Assembly: GCA_900239685.1 (NCBI GenBank)
Contig: OENT01000620.1
Span: 17,828-81,827, forward strand
From: Rotaria macrura
Lineage: Eukaryota; Rotifera; Eurotatoria; Philodinida; Philodinidae
Length of the DNA stretch: 64,000 nucleotides
Direction: 5' to 3'
Shown here: piece by piece, positions 37,501 to 52,567 of the stretch
Layout: each line of letters opens with the position of its first letter
How positions within the stretch are numbered: position 1 is the first letter of the stretch
Program-made: the position numbers and the translations under genes
Notes under the pieces: model-generated
Told to the model about the DNA's origin: nothing
The model's input: only the letters and a program-made list of their open reading frames with translations
Database searches by the model: none

Positions 37501-40500
37501 AAACAACGTCACAAAGACTAGGAGAAACATTTCGTATCTGTGGATCTGGTATAACAATAACATCCGTAACTAATGTTATTGCTTTTCTAGTTGGAGCAAC
37601 GACAGACTTCTATGGTATACGTCTATTTTGTTTTTATACAAGTAAGATACAAGTTTTCTTTAAAACTTGTTTGGCTAGATTTTTTTGTAAGATTAATCTC
37701 AGTCTTTTGATTTGCTACATTCTATCGCATATTTTTAACAGTGTCCCACTATATGTTCAATCCATTGGTAATAGTCATGTTCTGTAATCGTTTTTCTGTT
37801 GGTTTGATGTTAGAACGATAAAAGTTTAATATATCAGAAATTCTTGAACTATATACGCGTATCTGACACATTAATTATTCAAACTATATGATTGAATATT
37901 CTTATTAAGATGAACTAAACTAAGTTTTAAAACAAATACTAAAATCATTCTTTTTCTCTCAGTTGATGAACAAAATGCACTAGTGTTCGATTAGTCTTAA
38001 CTGTATTTTGCAAAAATTGTCGAAAGGCGAACTTTACGAATCCTATTTATACTTCGAGGAAAAATAGTAAATGTTCCTTTTCATTCAAAGGTGCTTCAAT
38101 AGCTTTCTGCTATTTCTACCAAATCATGTTGTTTGGTAGTGCAATTGCCATTTACAATGAATGTATTAATCATAATCGGCACACACTGATTCCATGCATT
38201 GTGGATCGTACACGAACAACTAATAATCATCGACGTCGGCATCAATGTCTGCCATGGAAGGAAATGTTCGTCTATGTTACCAAACCATTATTTACAACAT
38301 GCGGTCAAATAATTGTCTGTTTGATTTTTTTCATTTTTACAATATGTGCATTTTATGGAGCATCCCAAATGAGAGATGGCATGAAATTAGGACAATTACT
38401 AAGTGATAAATCATATGCACAACTATATTTTGATACTTTGGAAACTGAATTCGAACCTTATCCGTTAGTACATTTTATTATAACAGAGCCAATACCGTAC
38501 TGGAGAAGTGATTATATGAAACAAATTAAAAATCTAGCTAAAATCGCTAAAACACTGGACGGTAAGAACGCAATTTTTTTCTTTTTCTTTTCATTCAAAT
38601 GAAAATCCTGTTGTGTTTAAATGCTAGGTATGCATCCTAAATTCGAAATCTCCTGGTTTTCATTATTGGATTACGACTCACAAGATTATCCATTTGATAA
38701 TGGTACGAAATTCATGGACATCATTCATGGTTTTGTGAACCTATTTCCAACATTTCACAATGATCTATTTTTTAATGATACTCATTTGTTAGCAAGTCGA
38801 TTCTATTTAAAGATGGGTCGTGTCTTTTACAATTCATCCGATGGTTATTTAGTCAGTCAATTGCGATCACTTGCTGAACAATCAAAACTGCCAATAATAG
38901 GTATAGAAATTTCTTTTCTAAAATTTCCATCTAATTGAAAAAGACAATTTTAATATGAGTCTATTGTAACGCAGGTGTGTAAACATTAGTTTAAATTTCT
39001 TGAACCTAACTATTTTCTTAAATTAAAAAAGAACAAGACTTCGGCAGTAAATTTTTAGCTTAGATCTTACATAGATTATTGATAAGTAATCTTGTATTTA
39101 TCTCATGAAGTATGTAAAATTTCTGTCTACAACTCAATTGATAACATTTTTTTTTCACATAAATATGGTGCGATAAATATAACGTTCTAAGTTTGATTGC
39201 CCACATCATCTTTCTATCATGTTCCTCATGATTTGTCTGTTAAATCAAATAGTTCGCACGTCAATATTCTCAGTTTTTCTGTTATTTATCCAAGTAAAGA
39301 AGTTTCTCGTCATTCTGAGAGAATCACTAAGGTTTATTTTGAGTTGATTACTGATTGAATTGTTACGTGATCGAGAGCAGACGGACTCAATTATTTACAC
39401 TATTGATTTCAGAGAACTTGATAGAAAAATAGGACTAGTCACTTAACTATTTTCAGATAAGTAACATTTATTATCCCATTAATGCAAAAGCTACAAGCCT
39501 TCAGAGATTTAGAGTGTAATTTTGTTATAAATTTAATACAAGGAGAATAGAATATTTTTATTTCATTCTTATAATTACTAGTTGATAACTAGAGTTATTA
39601 GTTGTAAGTATCGTGAGTTTGATGTATAGTGAGACATAGTCCATTATTTAACTCTATTTGCCTCAAGAGTCGATTTCGATCCATAGCAGTCAAGCATAAA
39701 AGAAATCATTCCTATGACTGTTGTGCTGTAGTACGGTTCCTAAAGCAAAAATCAATAAGGATAGCATCGAAAATAAAACATTTACGCCTACTATACATAA
39801 TCAATAGGTACCTTACACAATTACGAGAATATCAAACTGGTTCACAAATCGAGTCTACGTCGCAAGCAAACAGTGCAAGAAAGATGTGTTGATTTACGTG
39901 GAAAATTTCAATTTAACTTGCACCAACAAAATGCTTCATGACTAAACTAGAAATTTGAATTGTTTTCAGTTTTCTTCAATTTGAGGAAGACTTGGGGATA
40001 AGTATAAAATGAAACTGAAACAGTGACATGGGATTGAGTGTGCTTCCTCATCAGATATTTGTTTGTCACAGCGAAGAAGTGAGCCAAAAAGAATGTGTTT
40101 CTTTCACATTTATTTGTAAAATTTCTCTAGAGATTATAAGGATGCTATAATCTATCTGTGGTAAAATTAGAAGTATCGATTCATAATCAATGTTTTCTTA
40201 TTCTTTTCATCAAATTTGAATCCTAATTTATAGAAGAACAAATACAAAAATAAAAGGTATGAGATTCACTTATTGATCTGTGTCTTTTCATTCTTACAGT
40301 GTACAGTAATCTTTTTAAATATTATGAACAAATGTATGAAGTCATTCCAAATATAATTCAAACATTTCTTATCGCCATTGAAGCAATGTATATAGCAACA
40401 TTAATAATAATTCCGGATCTTAAATCTGTTCTCATTATTATATCAACAATGTGTATGATACTAGTTAGTCTTGTTGCTACATTACATGCTTGGAATATTC

Positions 40501-41057
40501 AAGTGTCATCGGTTATGATGGTTGAACTTGTTATGTCAATTGGTTTTTGTTCAGACTTTTGTGTACATATAGTACATGCTTTCTTGACAGCAACGGGTAC
40601 AAGAAAAGAACGTGCTCAACAAGCATTGATTAATATGGGAATGCCAATATTATGTGCAAGTTTATCATCAATAATTGGTGTTCTATTTTTAGGTCTTGCT
40701 CATTCATATTTATTTCAATCATTCTTTAAAACGATGGTCTCTATCATGACACTAGGAGCAATACATGCCCTTTGCTTTTTACCAGTTATTTTATCGTTAA
40801 TTGGTTCTGATTGGCCATCACATAAAAATCAAAATATACAAAAAAACAATTGTATTCAAATGACAAAAGCCTTAAATAGAGATTCACAAGTTATTGGATG
40901 TTCAATCGAAGAAACTCTAAGAAAAAAAGAAAATCTGCAATCAAAACAGAACACAATTGAAGAAGAAGAAGCTAATGAATTGTTATCAACAACGAATCAA
41001 TCTGAAACAGTTACTAGTAATTTAAAAAATTCAACTATGTATACTGAAAAAAGATAG
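34572..41057 (+). CDS. Patched-domain-containing protein (PTCHD/patched-related, RND family)
   Basis: Seven exons: 34572-34621, 36283-37109, 37173-37385, 37441-37641, 38091-38561, 38628-38900 and 40300-41057; phases close to 930 residues. The first exon is inferred: it lies 1.66 kb upstream and supplies a Kozak-like ATG and the needed phase. TM1 is at about residues 48-66, followed by a large extracellular loop with several cysteines and sequons. A sterol-sensing-type bundle begins near residue 295, and its TM4 carries GVGTDDMF (D368, D369). A second extracellular loop follows, then a second bundle with the matching motif GFCSDF (D764). These acidic residues are the proton- or cation-relay positions of RND-type transporters. 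The C-terminal tail is hydrophilic and Glu-rich. Patched-related proteins are thought to move sterols or lipids across membranes. It is closest in style to PTCHD3 and nematode PTR proteins, so it is probably not the Hedgehog receptor itself. AATAAA lies at 41085-41090. Confidence 0.9.
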
Positions 41058-44000
41058 AACGTACCAGAATCTACTCAATATTCAAATAAAGAAGTCACTT
41101 GAAAAATTCTTTAATAATATTTTGTTTTGCTTGCTACTTTGAATTAGAAAATTTTCTTTTAAAAAAACTGAACAGCAATGAAAAGAATTGGTACCAGAGT
41201 TCAACTCTATCACATGCGAACAAGAGACAATCCTGAAATGATGATGTTTGCCACTCAAGATTAGAACAAACTACACATGTATCACGAAATTTTTGTTTGC
41301 AGTAGAAATTTAGGGACGGAGAGAGCATCCATTTGAGATATTCAAATTTTAAAGCAATCGTAAATAGATTACAACGAAAGTGCATAGTTGAAGAATATTG
41401 AACTTGCAATGTATTTATTTATGATATAGAATGCTGCTTTTTAAGAGATACAGGCACATTACGATTGTACCCTTTTTTGCATCTGGGTTTTGCTCAATCG
41501 ACCTGAAACGTTTTCTACTAGTTTTCAATACTGTTATTATTCTTATATGAACGACCAAGTTTCATCAGAACAATATTTTATTTACAATGAAAATAAAATA
41601 TTCTAACACAAAATATAGTGATTGACATGTTTGAACTAAATTTTGAAAAGATTCATCTTAGCACACAAGAATTCAACAGAGAAACTGTACTATTTTTCTT
41701 GCTTTTAAATAAGTCTCGCCTTTAGAAGTTCGACTAGTGCATATTCAATTGTATACCTCATATCAGTGATCGCGTTCTTTTTTTGACTCTAACAGAAGTA
41801 AAACATCTAGTTAATGGGGCAGTTCCAGAATCTGATAATCGACCGTTGTACAGACAAAGACTGCTCGTTCGATAACTGAAGACTCGGCATTATAGAAAAG
41901 GACATAGATCCAACTAAAAATCAGTCGAAAGTATAAAGAAATTCAGATCCGTCTGATTAATCAAAAATCGCACCAGTTCATTGGACATGAAACAAGATCT
42001 ACATGATGTACAACAAAATGTAATTATTTTTTAATCAAAAGAACAATCTTCAGAAGTCTGTCGTAAACATTTTAAAGTTTTTGTGTAATAAAAAAAATAC
42101 ACCTTAGAAAATGAAGCCCATCGAGCTCGAAATTGAGTTCGTGACATTCATTTCACTTCAAGTTTTCTTTTACGTTTTTTGAATAAAACCTGGCACATCT
42201 AAAATTTGAAAGTATTATGACAACCACATTGCTAGAATGCAAAGCAATTTCTAATTCTGTGAAGTTTTAGTCGTTTAGAAAAGAAACAAAACTCAATGTA
42301 GGGAATGACTTGCGAGATTTAGTTTAAAACATGTATTCTAAGGTATAAATTTTGCTTTTGATATGAATGAAGAAATTAGACGTCTACTATTCACCATCGG
42401 GTCATTCCAACTCTTGATTTTCATATAATTATACCCTTCATGCATGATATTCTCATCTAAAGTCGAACACTAAATAGTAAAACATTAACAGTAAGTGAAC
42501 ACAGATAAAGTTATTGGATGCTTGAAAACAACAAAACACGAATATGATCGTAATAAACTAGGTCACCATTTGAAAGTCATACTAAAAAGAAAATCCTTTG
42601 AGTTTGTAGCCAACTCCAGAAAATCGGATATAATCCATATTAAATTGTTCAGTTTTTGTTAGCTGCCAATCCACATCGAGAAATCGATTACGAGTTTTTA
42701 TATCGAACTGGGAATTTTAAATTGTTTCAAAATAATAGTAGTTAAGAAAACTATTTAAAGATATTTCTTTTAAAAGGAACATATCCGATCATTTGCATAT
42801 CCTTTTCAAAACCTGTGAATAACTTTTTCTTGATTGATTTAAAGCCGTTCATATTATTTTAATATCTATTTTTCTTTGAATTCTAATACTATGGTCTTGC
42901 TGACCAATCTATATCATGGAAACTTGGAATTTGTCATGAAAAAATCTAATCTCGAATCATTTAATTCAATTCACTGGTTCTTCTTGTCGATTCTTATGTG
43001 AAAAAGACGTTTAGTAGATGAGAAAATACGCTAGTGATAAGTTTGGGAACTTTGGGTTAAAGGTTATTTCTTATCGATATATGTATCTGAGTAACGTGAT
43101 AGCAGCTACTTTTGGAAAATTCTTCATTTACCTGAGTATAATCTCATATTTATGATATACTGGCAACGAAACAGATGACACATATTTCAAACAGATAATT
43201 CTAAAAAAACAGAAGTAAGAAGATACCATTGTGATGAAAGCAAGATGTTAAATAAGTTCAACAAAGTTTTTAATCAATTCAATATTTTAATTCTACAGCT
43301 ACATTAAAAATAAGCTTAATCATGAATTTCTCATTTACAGATCGTTTTAGGTATATTGTTTTCTCAAAAAAGGAACAGTGCTCTCTCCCTTTCACAATTT
43401 TACAATGCTATATGTGAAGCATGATTGACTGTTGATAGAGCATATAATAAAGTCAATGAATGTCATTTGAGCAACTAGGGTGAATAAATCTTGCTTGTTA
43501 AGTAGGAAAATATCCCTAATGTTTTTTTTTGTATTGAGAACAGGAAAAGAATAAAACGATTGGCTACGAAGAAAACCATGTTTAATGATGCCATACATTA
43601 TATCTATTTTCCAATAGGGTGAATTCGAATAAATAGATTATTTTTCTTTATTATAAAAACATCATCTTGTCAAAAAATATTTATATTCCATATTGTACTC
43701 TGAAAAATGACAAACGTATGAATATATATGATATGCATCTGGTAACCATCCAAATTAGGAGAAAATATGATTTATTATTGATGGATATCTGAATAGAAAA
43801 ATGTTAATAAAAACAGGCTTTCTAACATTTCCAAGTAAATTGGTTTGTTTTTTCTAAATGTAAACATCGTTTAGTTCAGCCAGCAAATGAAATGAACTTT
43901 TCAATCTTTCCACTGTAGAATCTTGGATTATGTTTTCGTTCTTCTTAACTAGATCCCATGAAGGAACAAGAAACTCTGCTAATGTATTACTAGTACCCAC

Positions 44001-45882
44001 GTTTCTATTACTCATTTCTTCTTAGATTCTTCGGAGAGCGAAAAACAATTCAATGAGAGAATAGGTGTTCGGCTTTTTTATTTGTTCGAAAAGGAAATTG
44101 TCGTTTACTTTTCTCTTTGCTAATACTGGTGCAAACAACGATTGAATACGACTAACAAAAAATAATAATGTTATCTTTCCGAGTTCACAAGCGGAAGAAC
44201 ATCATTTTCATTGTGTATCGATGGCGCAAGAAAAAAGAATTGCATTTTTATTTTTTTGCTCCCTCAATATTTGCAAGATTTTTAATCACCAAGAAATCAT
44301 ATTTTTGGGCATCAGAAATAATGAAGTTGATCACCAATCAAAAGCATGCATCTACATGCTGCTAGGCATTGTTGATATATGACATATTTCCTTCCTCTAG
44401 TAATTCGCTGTCGTCTATCGCCTGCATTTATCTATACATGGATGTTTTTTTGACGCCAAAAATACAGTAAGACGACCAATCTCTCGTTTGTTTCATCAGG
44501 AGCAGAATCACTATGATTATCTTTTCTTAGTTAAATTTCTAAAATGATTAATCTTCGAAAATTTATAGTACATAGTAAAGATAATGAACATGCTGAGAAA
44601 ATGAAGACTTCCTATGTTTTCGATTCCTCATTTTGCTTTTGAGCTACGATCAATGAAATATATCATATTCATCGTTCTTCTACAAGACATAAAAAATGGA
44701 AAAAAAACAACGATTTGTTTTTCATTAACAAACCCCAAACGAAACTTCAAAAGCACCGATCGAAATCAGTATTGATGAAAGTCAATATTTCTTTTACAAT
44801 AGTTAATTGATCGGTTGACATATGCATATTTACTTATTAAAAATAAGCCGAAAGATTCATGAAATTCAGTAGGCAGTACAGAAATCGAAAACAAAACGCC
44901 TCTCTGTTGTTTTATTACGATAAATAACAAAACGTGGTTTATATCTACTTCGTTTTTAAAACAATTTCTATCATCATCGATACACGCTGATACTTTTTTG
45001 TGTTTGCCAGTAGACATTCTAGGCAACCAATACGTCACTCATTGTTTTTCATTCATATAATCATCGACCTATCTCTATTGCCGATAAATAGCAATACAAA
45101 CTAGATTGTGATTAATCGAGGCATCAATACAATATGAGTAAGACCATAACGATGAAACAAGTTATTTAAAACGATATCACTTGCATATTACAAAGACTAT
45201 ATGAAACGCATAGCATGAGTAATTGTGGTTGCTTCTTCGGTGCAAATGAAAAGAAAATGCTTGCAACAGGAACGAAAGAGGAACAGAAAAAAGGAGGCAA
45301 TAAGAAGATAGCAAAAAAGAAGAAAAAAGACAGAAAGAAAGAAAGAAGGAAAGAAAAAAAAACATAGAATTACATGGAGCATTCTAAGGAAAAGAGAGAA
45401 AAAGACGAAGGGGACAGATGAAAAAAAAGAACGTTTGAGTACGACATGACGAGAGTTATTTTGTTTTTCTTTTCTGATAATCAAACCAAATAGAAAATGA
45501 ATGCGCAAATGCAGAGAACGTACGCCAACGTTCCTGTAACACTCGAATAGTACCTTAAATGCTGTCAGTATATACTTATTTGGCTCGAGCTGTAACTCAG
45601 CAGGGAAAAAAAGTCGATTGAACATAGACGACACTCAGTAGCTACTTAGTCGTGCATAAAATTTCTATTCTCTATTTGCTACGTACATAAAAAATGATGA
45701 CGAATACATGTGCATACGTACATAGTTTATGTAAAGTTTTCATGTAGAACGACTATTCGTTCGTCATTTGTATCCATAATATGCCATTGGTATATATTTC
45801 TTGACTCATTTTGATGTTTTATTCTTTTGTTTAGACTTGATAGTACTCACATGTTAACCATCAATTATAATTATTAAACAGT
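41058..45882. other. large gene-poor spacer
   Basis: About 4.8 kb without a credible gene. Open frames at 41134-41409, 43392-43598 and 44766-45038 (minus strand) lack motifs and splice partners. A purine-rich tract lies at 45268-45363 and generates a spurious Ser/Phe/Leu-rich frame on the other strand. The end of this stretch is presumably the promoter of the PAP2 gene. Confidence 0.5.
45268..45363. repeat. purine-rich low-complexity tract
   Basis: Almost only A and G on the plus strand, built from GAAA, GAAGG and AGAAAG units. It lies about 520 nt upstream of the PAP2 gene start. Such tracts can form unusual DNA structures or exclude nucleosomes; no function is shown. Confidence 0.7.
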
Positions 45883-48800
45883 ATGCGTTTTTATAATCCA
45901 TTATATACACGCAAATGGACTAAAATACTTTTACCTTTCTCGACCTTTATTACTCAAATAGGTAATGCATGCACTTTACATCATGCTTGCGAAAAGTTCA
46001 TTCTATTCGAAAAGATGAGAATTTAAAACGTTTTACTTTTCGATGAAAAGCGAAAACTATCGTACCTATTGTATTTATTAAAACTGAATAAATGAAAATA
46101 CTTTGCCTTCAGTTTGTTGAAATAAAATGTATTTAGTATTATTGTAAAATCAGTAGAAGATTAAAATTCTTCGTTATAGAAAGATTTTCTTTCACTTTAA
46201 CTATGAAAACATTACTAATAGAATACTATATTTTAGGTAAATATATTGGTTCACCATCATTCTTAGTTAAGAACACCAATGATGAATCACAAATTAAAAT
46301 GGATAGTAAACCTAATGGACATATTATCCCACTACTTGATGATAATGAATCAAATGCGTCCAGCAATCTTTTATCAACGTTTTTTTCAACAATAACTTCT
46401 TCATTTCGACCTCGAACATCATTAAAATCATCATATGGTAAATTATCGCGGCAATCACGTTCCAAAGTAGCAAAATTTTATAAGAAACCCCGTAATGGTC
46501 ATATGAAGCATCATGATGCCAATTCCATTTATCATCAACTTAATATTCATACTGTCAACGATGAGAATAATAATCGAACTAAAAATGGAAAAAATCAACA
46601 TTCAATTATCATTGATCTAGTGCCAGTAGTATCATCTCAATCTGATGAGTCTTTAATTGATGACAATAATATTAATTATAAATATGTATTTACAACAGCA
46701 CATTTGATATGGTTATTCATATTGACAATATTCTATTTTACTTGGTTCACATTTATAGCTGGAATATCAATCGTGCATTTAATTATTTATGTAGCTTTAA
46801 TCTCACTTTATCTATTCTCAGATCGTACAAGACGCTTTGTATTAGCGATTCTTATTTATTTCACATATTTATTTTTATATGATACATTACATTTAATACC
46901 CAATTATACAGTATCACAAGTTCATATACGTGATGTTTATTTAATAGAAAAAAAATTCTTTGGTATTTTTACCAACGAACGTGCAATGACATTAAATGAA
47001 TATTTTAAATTACATCATATACCATTACTAGATATTTTAACTGGAATATGTTATCTAAATTGGTGAGTAAAGAAACAAACATATTATTCCTCATTGATAT
47101 TCTATTTGTGTAGGAGTATTTGCATTTTCTTTTTCAATATTATTTCGTCTTGTTTTCAATTAAAAAAGGTCTATTAGCTTTGTTATTAGATACATATGAA
47201 GTCAAGAGAAGAAAGCCTTATGATTTTTTTAATCGATTACTTGAATAAGACTTAAAATTAATCATGAAATATGAGTTGTTAATAAGCTAGAATATGTTTC
47301 ACTCAATATGAATATCAGATGGTTTCCGATATGATTTAATTTCTAAGCCTTTTTCAATTAGTTTGTTTTTTCTTTGCTGATATATATGCGTATATCTTCG
47401 ATCGAGCGATTGAGCAAAGAAATTTCCTTTCCAACAAGATCTATTCAAAAATCAAAATAAACGAATCTTTAACATCTTGAAAAATTGTCGATACTTTGAA
47501 TTTAGAATGATTATTCTAATTATTTAATTTATTTATAACCATACAGCAAATAAACTTTTCTACAAAATAAAGCATCCGCTAGCTTTCTAGATTATTTATA
47601 CTTTATAAGATGCATCGATTCTACGGAAGGTATTAATATAATTTTTTCCCTTTGAAAAAATCCTTCTTAAGCCTGCCGTGCATTCAATGTAGCATGATGA
47701 AAAAGCATTGCAGCAGTCTGTAAAATATTTTATTTATTAGAGAATCATTTGCTGTATCATTTTAGAATAGCTTCAGAAAATAGACTATGCTTGACAAATA
47801 TTAGTTTTTATCGTTCGCGATTTAATTTCCGTGTAAAAGAATGACTCGTATGATATCCAATTAACATATATTCTAAAAAGACTAAGCTCTAAGATATTCC
47901 ATAGTAATTCTAGATAATGTCGATTTCCTTGAAGAAATTAATCAAATTTCGATTCATTAAATCTTAGAAATCAACATGCTTAGATAATTTATTACTACAC
48001 TCTTATCGACGATATGATTAAAAAATCTCATTCATTTTTCGTAAGAATTCTTCAGAAAATAGATCATAATTTCAAGAGCAGACAATAGCTTTCGAACGAT
48101 GGCATGGTGACATTGGTGGTAGGCTCTAAATCAATTATTTCATGGTTATTGTAATTTCATTGTTTCGGCTTTTGGATGACATTTTCTACAGAAAAAAAAA
48201 GTGCCTATTCCCAAAATACATGTATACCAAAAATAAGCATCACGATCTTTCATTTAGATTGGAGAAAAACGAATAGTTATAATAGAAATATTTTATAATT
48301 GAATTTTCAATTTCTAGGATTCCAATACCGATAGCATATAGTTTTTATCTTTATCGATACAAAAGTAAACGTGATTATATTGATTTCGCTTTAACATTTC
48401 TATTCACTAATATGCTTGGTTTCATTGTGTATTATATTGTACCGGCTGCGTAAGTAAAAATTTCTCATTTATCTTCTGTATTTTATTATCATCTTGGAAA
48501 AATTTCCGTTCTTCTTCTAGACCTCCATGGTACATTGAAATTCATGGATTTAATATGAATATAAAAGCAACCGGTAATCCAGCGGGTTTCACACATTTTG
48601 ATAAAATAACAGGACTAAATATATTTTCATCCATGTATTCAAAAAATGCTAATGTATTCGCTGCTATACCATCGTTACATGCAGCTTATCCAGTTATAAC
48701 TGTTCTATATGGTTCATTAAGTAAAAAACTTTGGCTACATATTGGCTTTGTTTTATTTACATTGAGTGTTTGGTTTTCTGCTGTCTATTCTCGACATCAT

Positions 48801-48920
48801 TATGTATTAGATGTTCTTGCAGGTGGTACATGTGCCATAATAGCTTACGTATTTTATCGTCTTGTATCACGAATACCAACAATTAATCGATTGATCATTG
48901 CATACAGTAAATTGATTTAA
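45883..48920 (+). CDS. AUR1-like PAP2-superfamily phosphotransferase (inositol-phosphorylceramide-synthase type)
   Basis: Exons 45883-45961, 46237-47062, 48318-48449 and 48521-48920; phases close to 478 residues. Residues 30-170 are polar and low-complexity. Several transmembrane helices start near residue 178. Conserved motifs follow in the order known for AUR1/IPC synthases and the PAP2_3 family: LIPNYTVSQVHIRDVY, LNEYFKLHHIPLLD, APPWYIE, GNPAG, PSLHAAYP and SRHHYVLDVLAGG. The catalytic triad is complete: H399 in PSLH, then H439 and D443 in HxxxD. Enzymes of this type transfer a phospho-head group, for example inositol phosphate from phosphatidylinositol to ceramide, in Golgi-type membranes. 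The head group used here cannot be read from sequence. The large polar N-terminal region is unlike compact fungal enzymes. Intron 47063-48317 is 1.25 kb. AATAAA lies at 49073-49078. Confidence 0.85.
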
Positions 48921-51900
48921 AATTATTAAAAGAAATCACGTGTTTTTATGATTTCTGATACTGTGTGAGTGACAACATTGTTCGTTCACGGACATGTCAA
49001 TATGTCAGATTCTTGTTTACATTATAAACATAAATGTTTCATTTTTCTTTTTCTTTCTTGAAAAAAAATACTAATAAAGATATTTATAAGGGAATGATGA
49101 TACCATTAATTTGATATGATCAATTTCAATTGAGTGATATATTTGTGCATGCCTAGACGAAGCAGCTGAAACAGATGTTAATATGTGATTTTCATTATGT
49201 TCAAGTTTTTTTTGCTGTGTATAAATGCAATGTAAACTATTCATACACAATCGAAAATGATTTGATATCAGAGTCAGTTATTCAATATTCTAATCGAAGA
49301 TTCTAATTTATGAATGTTCAACTTAAACATGAATAGTACATTGCTAATGAATCAAATTTCTTTGGACTAGTAAACTTTTCGAAAAGAAAACACGAACAAA
49401 CAAAATAATATGTTACATAACATTGAACACCGTATTCAACTTTTTAATATTCAATCTAAACGATAGACATCTCACGAATTGATAATTGAATTCTGTATAA
49501 AAAACATGTTATGCAAAACTTCCATAGCTCAAGAGTTACGTACAGAAGTGATTTTCATTAATTGCACCAAAGTAAAATTTAGAAAAGTTTCTCTTCAACT
49601 CGTACGTTGATTTATAGATGATTCAAATCAATGTAGATCATGAATTTAAGTACATGTTTAGAATGATAGAGAAATTTATAAACTAGACTAATGAATACCA
49701 TATGAATGTTGCTGCATAGCCGTATGCAAATGTAGAATAATTCATTTTAATTAGCAACTTCAATCGTTCAAAGAAAATATCATACGTATTAGATTATTTT
49801 ATTCCCTGTCGAATAGTTTTCTTTTGATGTTATTCCCATCGATTGTATAAGAAAGAAAAATAAACTGAACAGATTATTGATCGATTTTTTTAGTACAATA
49901 CATTTAAGTATCGATGATTAAAAAACACAGTAGTATTTATATATATTTGTTCATGCTCAAATATTACAGCTCGTATTTTAAACTATTCAATCTGTCAAGA
50001 ATTTCGAAAAGCACAACATCCATTTGACAGATTTCATTTGTATGTCGATAGTATCAAAAGCAGGCACTATCCTCGTCGAAGATGTGACAAAGAGTCAAGG
50101 ATATATTGCTAGCATCGAGATAACTGCTGTAATACTCTGATGTTGCGTTTTTCAGATAAAAATTAGTTTCTTCGTCACGTTTAGTTTGTATCAACCATCA
50201 TAATGAAAAGTTTTCTTCCCTACTTTGCAGATATGAACACTGTTTTTCTTTTGTACTTTCTTCATCTTTGCTGTTTTATTATACAAATGACTATTTGGTT
50301 TATGTTCATCGATCGAGGTAATTTTATTGTCTTAGTTATTTAAAATTCTTTTGTTTATCAGTAAAGATAAACGATAACCAGTGTATTATTATTTCAATAA
50401 TCAAATGCAGTTAAAGCACATTTTGATATCAATGCTAAACTATTTTCAAAGATAAGAACCCCACTGAAAAATATACATTTTATGATAATATCTGTTGAGA
50501 CAAGTACCGCCGACAAAATCAAGTCATTTGCTTAGTTGAATAATAAAGTATGGAATATTTGATGAATTGTTATGGACATGTCGAAGAAATAAACAACATC
50601 CTAACGTATCGTGATGAAAAGAATTATGTCTTTTATCCATTCATTTCCTCTTTAAAATAGAAATTTAAAAAAATCATGTCTACTGCGGTTATTTCTTTTA
50701 AATTAATGCTTTGTTTTTCTCAATTATCATCAAGTTAATCGACCGTTAATCAATACTTTCCATGTTCATTTCTAGTAGTAAAACAAACTTCCATGGAGTA
50801 ATAGAATAATATCTTTAATTGAATTACTAATATAAGACTTTCTTTCGTTTTCGACAATATAATTAAGTATGCATTTGAAGTCAGCAACAAAAAGATAAGA
50901 AGAGCATGTTAGCAAAAGTGTGTATCTCTGTATTTAAGGTGAAGGATATTCATGTCGAAAAGACTTGATAAATGATATAGTATATTATCTTTTAAAATGA
51001 AAAAAAAAGCACAACGGTTATACAATTTTGAACTGAAAATTTCATTCGATTGAAATAATTTCAAAGCAACCAAATTCTTTTTAATGATAGCATAACAATA
51101 GGAGAAAAATTATTTTCGAATGCAATAATATGTTCATACATGATTTCTATTCGACTGATGACAAAACATAAATTCACAGGCATTTTTAAATTGATCGGCA
51201 TTAAATGGAACATTGTTCAAGTTATAATTCAATACACACTTGTTGATAATTGTGTTGTTTGCTATGAGAAAATGTTGAAATTTTCATCACTGACAAATTA
51301 GAATGTTCTATGTTTATGACAATCAAACTGATGTTTCTATATAAAAACACTAGACACTGTTTGAGATACATATGTGTCTCATTCTTGTTCCAGACCATAT
51401 GATGGAAGTGCACTAAAACTAGACATGTTCACTTGAATGAAGTTGTCTGCGATCATTAGAAGAAGAATACGTTTTTGAACGAGAGAAAAACATCCATCCG
51501 AAATCTAGTGCATAGAATATGTGAAAATAGTAATCGAAGAGTAAACAAGTATTTTAGAACATTTCTGTTCATAGAACAGATACTTGACATACACAGCTCT
51601 TACTCATTGAATTCAATTTCTTTTCATCGAGTTTCGAAACAATTCGTCTGTTAAAATAGACTTCCTATATATGTACATAGAAGTATGAGCTCAAGTTATA
51701 CGATTGCCACAAATAATGTTGAAATGAAATTAATTAAAATATTGATTCAAATCAAACATTTCTTTTGCTGTTCTTCAGAATTTCTTTTATACGACGAGTA
51801 GATTCAGAAACGTCATTTTTAATTTGTATTTTTTTTTTGTCGCAAATGAATTTTCTTTTGATAATGAATCATAATAAGTTCTGCTGCTTTTTCTTTTTGT

Positions 51901-52531
51901 AGATAGATTAGTTACATCTTTGTTGCTGACGAGAACACATTTGAGCCTTCTCACTTTTGCACACATGATCAATTAAATAAAAAGTAAAGTTTCAATCTAA
52001 ATCTTGTATCATTGATTCATTCAGTCCAAGTAATCTCGGTAAACCTTTGAGAACAGTGAACCATCAAGTTTTCAACTGAAGGAAATTAAGTGTGGCGAAA
52101 AATGATGTTCTTGTCTGATATTAATGCAAGACCAACATCGAACTATTGCTGTAACACACATTCTTTTTTATATGTACTCTATAGGAATTATTTGAAATTC
52201 TAAGAATAAATGTTTGAACAAGATTTAGATTGCTGCTTCATTATATTATGCATGGTTTTCAAAAGATACTTTTTTTTTTATGAGACAAGAAGTCTTTTAA
52301 AGTCATTTTCTTATAAGTTCAAACCATATTTAGATTTCTTTCCATCGTGAAACCTCAATTAAACATGCCACATTCAATTTTCACTGGTTATACTTATGTC
52401 CAATAGGTAAACGTATGTCATTTTATTTGCTCTTCATATTTTTTCTTCTTGCTCTATTATTTCAGTTCTATGTTTTCTTTTCTTTAAAAAAAAAAGACAC
52501 TTTTTTCTTTCTTGTTTTTGCTTACTGACCA

Positions 52532-52567
52532 ACTCTCTCTCTCTCTCTGTCTCTCTCTGTCTCTCTC
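52532..52567. repeat. (CT)n microsatellite
   Basis: CT dinucleotide run interrupted twice by GT steps, about 36 bases. Confidence 0.85.

Noticed and set aside
45177..45634. Ser/Phe/Leu-rich minus-strand frames up to 145 codons
   Set aside because: Translation of a purine-rich tract on the opposite strand; low complexity.
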